From the NCBI RefSeq assembly GCF_051960575.1, contig NZ_JBQCEE010000211.1, forward strand, positions 1 through 11,935: 11,935 bases of DNA, written 5' to 3'. Source of the DNA: JBQCEE01 sp051960575 (GTDB taxonomy: Bacteria > Actinomycetota > Actinomycetes > Mycobacteriales > Jatrophihabitantaceae). The translations under genes were made by a program, and so were the position numbers. How positions within the stretch are numbered: position 1 is the stretch's first letter; each line of letters starts with the position of its first letter. This document shows positions 6,878 to 11,935 of this stretch, in pieces. Under the pieces are notes generated by a model. That model was not told the origin of the DNA. It did no database searches and saw only the letters and a program-made list of their open reading frames with translations.

Positions 6878-7842
6878 CGGTCGGCCTCCAGCAGGGTGGC
6901 CGGACGCGGGCGCGGCCGGTCGGTGGGCTCGGGTGCCGGCTCCGGTGCGGCGTGCCGGCCGGTCGGCGTCGCGCCCGTCGCGTCCTCGTCGGTCGCGTCC
7001 TCGTCGGTCGCGTCCTCGTCGGTCGGGTCGTCGGCGCGGGCCGCGCGGTCGGCGCCGGCGCGCAGCAGGGCGAGCGCGAGCAGCGCGGCGGTGCCGTCGG
7101 CGGTCGCGATCCCGTTGTCGGCCAGCGGCTGCTGGTCGAAGACGTCCACGGCTCGGCGCTGCACCGGGTCGGGGGAGGTGTCCGCGGCGCGCCACCAGGC
7201 GGCGAAGCGGGGTTGCACCCGGTGGGCGACCAGCGCCGCCGCCACCGGGAGCGGGCCGTCCAACACGATCGGCGTGCGGCGGCTCGCTGCCTGTGCGATG
7301 AGGCCGGTGGCCGTGGCGAGCAGCGGGTCGCCGAGCGCGTCCAGCAGCTCGTCGACGCGTTCGCGCAGCGGCATCAGTGCGCGCCGCCGGTCGCGCACCG
7401 CGGTGAGCCGGGCGATCCAGGCGGTGGTGTCGAGGGCGGCGGCGCCGCGGGGCAGCACGGCGACCGGCTCGACGCCCGCGATGATGCTGACGGCGAGCGC
7501 GCCGGCGTCGGTGCCGCGTCCGCTCACGAGCAGCAGGTCGGTGCCGGAGTCGACCAGGCGGTCGGCGGCCGCCGCGCCGGCGTCGAGGCCGTCGCCCGCG
7601 TCGACCACGTCGGTGTGGACGCCCTCGGGCGCCTCGACCGTGGTCGGAGCACCGAGATGCACCCAGCGCACCGCGGCCGGACGGGGCGGCGGAAAGGCGG
7701 CGTTCGCGCCGGCGAGCCAGGCGACGGCGTCGGCGAGCCGCCCGACGCCGGCCCGACCGCCCCACTGCTGGGCGGCGACGGTCGCCCCGGCGTCCGGCCA
7801 GGGCACGTCGGCCCCGAGGCCCAGCAGATCCACGACGCTCAC
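6874..7842 (-). CDS. CobT-family protein with degenerate active site and acidic C-terminal tail
   Basis: This 322-residue protein resembles nicotinate-nucleotide:dimethylbenzimidazole phosphoribosyltransferase (CobT, lower-ligand activation in B12 synthesis). Matches are GVGRLADAVAWLAG (32-45), the LLLVSGRGTDAG segment (103-114) where CobT has GEMGIGNTT, the RRTPIVLDGPLPVAAALVAHRVQP block (188-211), and the C-terminal LADNGIATADGTAALLALALL (240-260). The expected residues are missing: GDHGV, GEMGIGNTT, the HRSAEPGH block (here DTSPDPVQ), and the catalytic Glu of the GEGTGA loop (here Asp249 in ADGTA). The protein is also shorter in the middle. It is therefore probably not a functional transferase. 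Residues 270-315 are a disordered acidic/Pro tail with three perfect ATDED repeats. The GTG at 7842 is chosen because CATACT lies 7 nt upstream. The stop overlaps the AI-2E start by 4 nt. Confidence 0.8.
   Translation of the reverse strand: MSVVDLLGLGADVPWPDAGATVAAQQWGGRAGVGRLADAVAWLAGANAAFPPPRPAAVRWVHLGAPTTVEAPEGVHTDVVDAGDGLDAGAAAADRLVDSGTDLLLVSGRGTDAGALAVSIIAGVEPVAVLPRGAAALDTTAWIARLTAVRDRRRALMPLRERVDELLDALGDPLLATATGLIAQAASRRTPIVLDGPLPVAAALVAHRVQPRFAAWWRAADTSPDPVQRRAVDVFDQQPLADNGIATADGTAALLALALLRAGADRAARADDPTDEDATDEDATDEDATGATPTGRHAAPEPAPEPTDRPRPRPATLLEADR
6977..7021. repeat. Three perfect 15-bp tandem repeats in the CobT-like gene
   Basis: The unit gtcgcgtcctcgtcg occurs three times head to tail without mismatch, coding ATDED on the minus strand (residues about 277-291). 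The flanking sequence drifts from the unit on both sides. Perfect copies indicate recent expansion in a disordered tail. Confidence 0.9.
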
Positions 7843-7849
7843 GTGAGGA

Positions 7850-7855
7850 AGTATG
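7850..7855 (-). promoter_or_regulatory. Putative leaderless -10 of the CobT-like gene
   Basis: CATACT on the minus strand matches TATAAT at four of six positions and lies 7 nt before the GTG at 7842, the same spacing as at pepA and gcvT. No Shine-Dalgarno is visible upstream of this GTG. The support is the spacing plus the A/T content in otherwise G/C-dense sequence. Confidence 0.45.
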
Positions 7856-7916
7856 CCGAGGACGGGTGCGGCTCTACCCGGACCCGACGACCGCCACCGA
7901 CGAGGAGTGACCCGCG

Positions 7917-8117
7917 ATGACCTGGACCTGGCAGTTGGTCGGCCCGGACGGCGACGAGGTGAGCGGTCCGTCCGTGCCGCCCCACAGCAACCAGAGCGAC
8001 GCCGAGAGCTGGCTCGGCGAGCACTGGCGCGAGCTCGCCGACGCCGGCGTGGCCGCGGTGACCCTGCTCGACAACGGCAGCCCGGTCTACGGACCGATGT
8101 CGTTGAGCGAGGGCTGA
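7917..8117 (+). CDS. Small conserved-looking actinobacterial protein (66 aa), unknown function
   Basis: The 66-residue acidic soluble protein has no membrane segment. It starts MTWTWQLVGPDG, has a Ser/Asn-rich turn, then a helix DAESWLGEHWRELADAGV (27-44) and a final strand pair VTLLDNGSPVYGPMSL. This W-rich start and the ESWxGExWxEL...VTLL...VYGPMSL pattern fit small uncharacterised proteins I recall from many actinobacteria; I cannot give a function. A good Shine-Dalgarno GAGGAG (7902-7907) lies 9 nt before the ATG, which sets the start, unlike the leaderless neighbours. It is divergent from the CobT-like gene (74-bp gap) and convergent with the MMPL gene (19-bp gap). Small size, an RBS and third-position G/C bias in this frame support it as a real gene. 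Confidence 0.85.
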   Translation: MTWTWQLVGPDGDEVSGPSVPPHSNQSDAESWLGEHWRELADAGVAAVTLLDNGSPVYGPMSLSEG

Positions 8118-8143
8118 CCACCGCGGCCGCCGGCGGTCAGCCC
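8111..8143. terminator. Bidirectional terminator hairpin enclosing both stop codons
   Basis: Perfect 9-bp arms GGGCTGACC (8111-8119) and GGTCAGCCC (8135-8143) can pair. After one A/C mismatch the stem continues with CCG:CGG. Each arm contains the TGA stop of one convergent gene, so the same hairpin can form at the end of both transcripts. There is no T-tract. It is the only non-coding space (19 bp) between the two genes. Confidence 0.6.
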
Positions 8144-10281
8144 ACCGCGCCGACCAGCGCCGGCTGCCGCGTGTCGGCCGGCGCGGCGGCCGGGCGCCGC
8201 CACACCCGCTCACCGGCCAGGGCGAGCAGGGCAGGCAGCACCACACCGCGCACGACCACGGCGTCGATGAGCACCGCCGCGGCCAGGGTGAAGCCCATCT
8301 CCTTCATCTCGACCATGTGCAGCGAGGCGAAGATCGCGAAGACCGACACCATGACGATCGCCGCGCTCGTGACCGTGCCGGCCGACCGCCCGATGCCGAC
8401 GCGGATCGCCTCACGTGCCGGCAGCCCGCTGCGCACGGCCTCGCGCACGTGGCCGAGCACGAAGACGTGGTAGTCCATCGACAGGCCCGACAGCACGGCG
8501 AAGGTGAACAGCGGGATCCAGTTGATGACGGCGCCGGTCGAGTGGAACCCGAGCAGCCCCTCGGCCCAGCGGTGCTGGAACACCAGCGCCAGCAGGCCGA
8601 ACGCGGCACCGGCCGACACCAGGTTGACCGCCGCGGTGATCACCGCCAGCAGCACCGACCGGAACACCCAGCCGACGATGACCATGGTCAGCGCGACGAC
8701 GAAGGCGATCACCCAGGGCAGACGCTGCGAGCCGTGCGTGTCGTAGTCGAGGTTGGACGCGGTGTCGCCGCCCACCGCCCACCGGGCGCCGCTGATCGGT
8801 GCGAGAGCGTCGGCGACCACGTGCCCGCGCAGGTCGCGCACGCCCTGGCGGGCGGGGCCCGACTCGGCGTCGAAGGGGGCGTCGATGCGCAGCACGTGCA
8901 CGGTGCCGTCGGCCGACGCGCGCACCGGTTCGCGTCCGTCGAAGAACCGGGGGTCGAGCGGCAGGTCCCGCAGCGCGGTGGCGACCCGGTCGGCGTCGGC
9001 GGGGGCCGCCTTCACGACGACCACCTGGGTGGTCGCCTCGTGCGGGAAGGCGGCGACGAGGCGGTCGTAGGCGTGCTTCTCGGCGATCACGGTCGGCAGC
9101 GACGCCGGCGAGTCGTTGACCAGCCGCAGTGACAGCAGCGGCGCGGCGAGCAGCACGAGCGCGCCGAGCGAGACGACCAGCGTGCGCCTCGGGTGCGCCA
9201 GCGACGGGCGCAGCAGGGCCAGCCAGAGCCGCGGCTCGCGCGTGCGCATCGTCCAGCGCCACAGCACCGGCACGCGCGGCCGGTCGAGATGCCGGCCGAG
9301 CAGCACCAGCAGCGCCGGCAGCACGGTCAGCGAGCCGAGCACCGCGACGGCGACGACCACGATCGAACCGGTCGCGAGCGACCGGAACGTCGGGTCGTCG
9401 GCGACCCAGAGCCCCAGCATCGCGACGATCACGGCCACGCCCGAGACGAGCACCGAGTGCCCGGAGGTCTCGGCGGCGATGTCGATGGCCGTGTGGGTGT
9501 CGTGCCCGGCGTGCCGTTCGGCACGGGCCCGCTTGACGTAGAACAGCGAGTAGTCGACGCCGACGGCCATGCCCATCAGCAGGATCATCGACGAGGTCGT
9601 GCCCGAGTCGGGCACCACGTGCGACACCAGCGCCGACAGGCCGGTGGCGGCGCCGACGGCCGACAGCGCCAGCAGCACCGGCACACCGGCCGCGATGATC
9701 GCGCCGAACGCGACGAGCAGGATCGCGAGCGTCACCGGCAGGCTGAAGGACGCGGCGGCCGACAGGTCGTCGCCGACCTGGGCGTTGACCGCGTCGTCGA
9801 GCGACCGGCCGCCGACCTGCTCGACCCGCAGGGCGGGGAACTGCCGTTGCACGGCGGCCGTCGCGGACACCAGCGGCGCGACCTTCGCGTCCTTCACCAA
9901 CGTCACCTGGACGAGGGCGGCCGAGCCGTCGGGCGAGGTGACCGGCCGGGACACGGACGCCACCTCGGGCAGGGTCCGCATCCGGGCGGTGGCGGCGCTC
10001 AGCGCCTGGGCCGCGGCGGCGGCGTCGAGCCGGCCGCTGCGGGCCGTGACCAGCACGTCCTCGGTGTCCGGCGCCTCCAGGTGGGCGTCGTGGATCCACC
10101 GCGACGCCTGCCCCGACTGGCCGACGCCGCTGTCGAGGTGGCCGATGCGGTGGGTGCCGACGCTGCCGCCGACGGCGACGCAGGCGGCGACGAACACGAG
10201 CCACAGGGCGACGGCCCGCCAGGGATGGCGGGCGCTCCAGCGGGCGGCGCGGACGGTGACGGGACGGCGGGGAGCGGACAT
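8137..10281 (-). CDS. MMPL family transporter (RND superfamily)
   Basis: This 714-residue inner-membrane transporter of the MmpL class is probably a proton-driven exporter of lipids or hydrophobic drugs. It has the two-fold RND repeat: TM1 (24-42), an extracytoplasmic domain (45-178), five helices (about 181-328), TM7 (366-386), a second extracytoplasmic domain (388-518) and five helices (521-690). The proton-relay Asp-Tyr pairs sit at D243/Y244 in GMAVGVDYSLF and D603/Y604 in GLSMDYHVF, as in MmpL3-type proteins, so it looks active. The ATG at 10281 has AGAGGG 8 nt upstream; the open frame extends 358 codons farther but only as a shadow of the kinase gene. It is divergent from a two-component system, a common context for drug- or envelope-stress-induced exporters. 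The substrate cannot be deduced. Confidence 0.95.
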   Translation of the reverse strand: MSAPRRPVTVRAARWSARHPWRAVALWLVFVAACVAVGGSVGTHRIGHLDSGVGQSGQASRWIHDAHLEAPDTEDVLVTARSGRLDAAAAAQALSAATARMRTLPEVASVSRPVTSPDGSAALVQVTLVKDAKVAPLVSATAAVQRQFPALRVEQVGGRSLDDAVNAQVGDDLSAAASFSLPVTLAILLVAFGAIIAAGVPVLLALSAVGAATGLSALVSHVVPDSGTTSSMILLMGMAVGVDYSLFYVKRARAERHAGHDTHTAIDIAAETSGHSVLVSGVAVIVAMLGLWVADDPTFRSLATGSIVVVAVAVLGSLTVLPALLVLLGRHLDRPRVPVLWRWTMRTREPRLWLALLRPSLAHPRRTLVVSLGALVLLAAPLLSLRLVNDSPASLPTVIAEKHAYDRLVAAFPHEATTQVVVVKAAPADADRVATALRDLPLDPRFFDGREPVRASADGTVHVLRIDAPFDAESGPARQGVRDLRGHVVADALAPISGARWAVGGDTASNLDYDTHGSQRLPWVIAFVVALTMVIVGWVFRSVLLAVITAAVNLVSAGAAFGLLALVFQHRWAEGLLGFHSTGAVINWIPLFTFAVLSGLSMDYHVFVLGHVREAVRSGLPAREAIRVGIGRSAGTVTSAAIVMVSVFAIFASLHMVEMKEMGFTLAAAVLIDAVVVRGVVLPALLALAGERVWRRPAAAPADTRQPALVGAVG

Positions 10282-10331
10282 GACGGAGCCCTCTCGCAGG
10301 GACTGGTTTCGCTTCACGGCGGTGACGCTGC

Positions 10332-10351
10332 CGCCCGCACGGCGCCCGCAC
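10332..10351 (+). repeat. 9-bp direct repeat at 11-bp spacing
   Basis: CGCCCGCAC occurs at 10332-10340 and again at 10343-10351, so the copies start 11 bp apart and lie on the same DNA face. This geometry suits a head-to-tail regulator dimer. In such G/C-rich DNA it may also arise by chance. Confidence 0.4.
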
Positions 10352-10372
10352 ACGGGTGCTCGGCCCCCGGCA

Positions 10373-10394
10373 ACGGTGGGCTTTTCCCCACCGT
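10373..10394. promoter_or_regulatory. Palindrome (operator candidate) upstream of the sensor kinase
   Basis: Perfect 8-bp arms ACGGTGGG (10373-10380) and CCCACCGT (10387-10394) flank a 6-bp centre cttttc. The right arm overlaps the position of the -35 element expected for the CAGGAT at 10414. As DNA it fits a dimeric regulator site; if transcribed from farther upstream it would form a hairpin instead. Confidence 0.5.
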
Positions 10395-10413
10395 GCGGGG
10401 CGCTGCCGTGGGT

Positions 10414-10419
10414 CAGGAT
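10414..10419 (+). promoter_or_regulatory. Putative leaderless -10 of the sensor kinase gene
   Basis: CAGGAT lies 6 nt before the GTG at 10426. It resembles the TAGGAT and TAGGTT hexamers of pepA and gcvT. A GGAG overlaps it but is only 3 nt from the start codon, too close for a normal Shine-Dalgarno. Confidence 0.45.
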
Positions 10420-10425
10420 GGAGCG

Positions 10426-11571
10426 GTGCGTCGCCAGTTGGTCCATCGGCTCCGGCTCTTCGGCTGGGCCGTGGCCTCCGTGCCCCTGGCCGCGCTGTCG
10501 CTCGTGCTGTTCGTGCTCACCACCGTCGGCACCGCGCTGGTGGTGGTGACGGCCGGCATCCCGCTCGTCGCGGTGGCGCTGCGGCTCACCCGCCCGCTCG
10601 CCGACCTGCACCGGCGGGTGGCCGGGGGCCTGCTGGGCCGCCCGGTCGAGTCGCCGTACCTCACCCCGCCGGTGGGCAGTTGGGTGGCGCTGGCCCGGGC
10701 GCGGGCGCTCGACCCGGCGACGCGGCGCGACCTGCTCTGGCTGCTCGTCAACGGCACGTTCGGCCTCGCGATCTCGATCGGTGCGGTGGTCGAGACCGCG
10801 TTCGAGCTGGTCTTCTGGTGGTTGCCGAAGGGGTTGCTGGTGCGGCTGCACGCGTGGATCTGCGCCTCGCTGCTCGCGACGTCGGAGAAGAGCAGGCTGG
10901 CGCTGCGCGTGCAGGAACTGGCGTCGTCGCGGGCCGAGACGGTCGACACCCAGGCCGCCGAACTGCGCCGCATCGAGCGCGATCTGCACGACGGCGCGCA
11001 GGCGCGGCTGGTCTCGCTCGGGCTGAGCCTGGCGATGGCCGACGACCTCATCGAACGCGACCCGCAGGCCGCCCGTGCGCTGCTGGCCGAGGCCCGCAGC
11101 ACCAGCAGCGCGGCCCTGACCGACCTGCGCGACCTCGTGCGCGGCATCCACCCGCCGGTGCTCGCCGACCGCGGCCTCGCCGGCGGCGTCGAGGCGCTCG
11201 CCCTCGCCTCGCCGGTGCCGGTCGAGCTCGAGCTCGACCTGCCGACGAGACTGCCGGCGCCGGTCGAGTCGGCCGCCTACGTCGCGCTGGCAGAGACGCT
11301 GACGAACGTGATCAAACACGCGGACGCGTCGCGCGTGGCCGTCCACGTCGGCCACCGCGACGACCGGCTCGAGGCGCTGGTCGTCGACGACGGCGTCGGC
11401 GGGGCCGACCCGGCGCCCGGCAGCGGGCTGCGCGGCATCGAGCGGCGGCTCGCCGCCTTCGACGGCACGCTCACCCTCTCGAGCCCGGCCGGCGGGCCGA
11501 CCGAGGTCGTTATCGTGCTGCCGTGCGTGTCGTCCTCGCCGAAGATCTCGCCCTCCTCCGGGACGGCCTGA
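10426..11571 (+). CDS. Sensor histidine kinase, NarL/DesK type
   Basis: This 381-residue membrane kinase would autophosphorylate on histidine and pass phosphate to the response regulator encoded next. The N-terminal domain (about 1-150) has two hydrophobic hairpins (about 12-52 and 104-150) separated by a cytosolic-looking part with DPATRRDLLWLL, resembling the putative-sensor domain of many actinobacterial kinases; no extracellular ligand domain is evident. The dimerisation/phosphoacceptor helix has ERDLHDGAQARLVSLGL with His188. The ATPase domain has the N-box ETLTNVIKHA (290-299) and the G-box VDDGVGG (320-326) and GSGLRGIERR (332-341). GTG at 10426 is chosen because CAGGAT precedes it and the hydrophobic domain starts directly after. 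The family core ends at VVIVLP (366); the last 15 or so residues, from CVSSSP, coincide with a 49-bp overlap with the regulator gene. Confidence 0.93.
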   Translation: MRRQLVHRLRLFGWAVASVPLAALSLVLFVLTTVGTALVVVTAGIPLVAVALRLTRPLADLHRRVAGGLLGRPVESPYLTPPVGSWVALARARALDPATRRDLLWLLVNGTFGLAISIGAVVETAFELVFWWLPKGLLVRLHAWICASLLATSEKSRLALRVQELASSRAETVDTQAAELRRIERDLHDGAQARLVSLGLSLAMADDLIERDPQAARALLAEARSTSSAALTDLRDLVRGIHPPVLADRGLAGGVEALALASPVPVELELDLPTRLPAPVESAAYVALAETLTNVIKHADASRVAVHVGHRDDRLEALVVDDGVGGADPAPGSGLRGIERRLAAFDGTLTLSSPAGGPTEVVIVLPCVSSSPKISPSSGTA

Positions 11572-11935
11572 TCCGGCTGCTCGAGGCGAACGACTTCGAG
11601 GTCGTCGAGGCGGTCGACAACGGCCCGTCGTTGCAGCGGGCGCTGACCGTGCACCGTCCGGACGTCGCGGTCGTCGACGTGCGGCTGCCGCCGACCTTCA
11701 CCGACGAGGGCCTGCGGGCGGCGCTCGCCGCACGGGCCGAGCAGCCGGGGCTGCCCGTGCTGGTGCTGTCGCAGTACGTCGAGCAGCTCTACGCCCGGGA
11801 ACTGCTCGCCGACCGCAGCGGCGGCGTCGGCTACCTGCTCAAGGACCGCATCTCGGACGTGAAGCAGTTCATCGACGCGGTGCGCCGGGTGGCCGACGGC
11901 GGCACGGCAATGGACCCGGAGGTCGTGGCCCAGCT
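11523..11935 (+). CDS. Response regulator, NarL/FixJ family, cut by window end
   Basis: The visible 137 residues are a receiver domain starting VRVVLAEDLALLRDGL. The acidic pocket is E7/D8, the phosphoacceptor is D52 in VVDVRLPP, the switch Ser is S83 in VLSQY, and the conserved Lys is K107 in YLLKDRI. The phrase YLLKDRISDVKQFIDAVRRVADGG is characteristic of NarL/LuxR-type regulators, so an HTH_LuxR DNA-binding domain is expected beyond 11935; it is not visible. The GTG start at 11523 lies inside the kinase gene in another frame (49-bp overlap), so the pair is translationally coupled. It probably receives phosphate from the kinase at His188. Likely targets are the divergent MMPL promoter and its own operon. 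Confidence 0.93.
   Translation, partial: MRVVLAEDLALLRDGLIRLLEANDFEVVEAVDNGPSLQRALTVHRPDVAVVDVRLPPTFTDEGLRAALAARAEQPGLPVLVLSQYVEQLYARELLADRSGGVGYLLKDRISDVKQFIDAVRRVADGGTAMDPEVVAQ

Larger units (their letters stand above)
10282..10425. promoter_or_regulatory. Divergent MMPL / two-component control region
   Basis: This 144-bp non-coding gap holds the outward promoters of the MMPL transporter (minus) and the sensor kinase (plus). It contains the MMPL Shine-Dalgarno, a 9-bp direct repeat, an 8+8 bp palindrome and a CAGGAT hexamer, listed separately. No clear -10/-35 for the MMPL gene was found. The density of symmetrical elements is the argument that it is an operator region. Confidence 0.55.

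Noticed and set aside
6977..7021. Tandem repeat considered as a CRISPR or origin iteron array
   Set aside because: The 15-bp units are contiguous without spacers, in frame, and code for a disordered protein tail.
6874..7842. Annotation as functional cobT
   Set aside because: The catalytic and substrate-binding motifs are missing or substituted, so only family resemblance is claimed.
4175..7846. 1223-codon open frame on the plus strand
   Set aside because: It is a composition-driven shadow: it runs antisense to pepA, out of frame with gcvT, and antisense to the AI-2E and CobT-like genes. Its product is Arg/Ala/Ser-rich low complexity.
9193..10425. 411-codon in-frame upstream extension of the sensor kinase
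   Set aside because: It is antisense to MMPL and low complexity. The kinase membrane domain begins directly after the GTG at 10426.
10282..11355. 358-codon in-frame upstream extension of the MMPL gene
   Set aside because: It is antisense to the kinase gene, with a His/Gln/Arg-rich product. The ATG at 10281 has a good Shine-Dalgarno and the first transmembrane helix follows.

Overview
The window is very G+C-rich chromosomal DNA with strong third-position G/C bias, GTG starts, 4-nt start/stop overlaps and leaderless-looking promoters. All of this points to an actinobacterium (Actinomycetota); I cannot name the genus from sequence alone. I see no mobile elements, RNA genes, CRISPR arrays or phage genes. 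It reads as a core-type chromosomal region with a less conserved right-hand half.

Left part (1-3092). On the minus strand lie the N-terminal part of a lipoyl-carrying 2-oxoacid dehydrogenase E2 (sucB-like, cut by the window edge) and, upstream of it, dihydrolipoamide dehydrogenase (lpdA), probably one operon. Divergent from lpdA is a translationally coupled pair: a small conserved-looking soluble protein (2116-2478) and a four-helix membrane protein (2475-3092). The 3' end of the membrane protein gene overlaps the 3' end of pepA by 35 bp.

Centre (3058-7842). Leucyl aminopeptidase (pepA, minus) and the glycine-cleavage T-protein (gcvT, plus) are divergent. Each has a -10-like hexamer exactly 7 nt before its ATG, an architecture that implies leaderless mRNAs from both promoters. 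gcvT converges on a minus-strand pair: a CobT-family protein that has lost the recognisable catalytic motifs, followed with a 4-nt overlap by an AI-2E (PerM-type) membrane protein. From memory, M. tuberculosis has cobT, cobS, gcvT, pepB and dlaT in the same neighbourhood. The window therefore looks like a version of that region in which CobT has degenerated and an AI-2E permease sits where cobS might be expected.

Right part (7843-11935). A 66-aa protein (plus) converges on a 12-TM MMPL/RND transporter (minus), with a 9-bp-stem hairpin embracing both stop codons. Divergent from the transporter is a NarL-type two-component system: a sensor kinase with an N-terminal membrane domain, and a response regulator that overlaps it by 49 bp and is cut by the window end. 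The 144-bp divergent region carries an 8+8 bp palindrome and a 9-bp direct repeat at 11-bp spacing, suggesting that the two-component system controls the transporter or itself.

Three genes (E2, lpdA, gcvT) belong to lipoic-acid-dependent complexes. The candidates for something undescribed are the degenerate CobT/AI-2E pair and the regulatory DNA of the MMPL/two-component locus.
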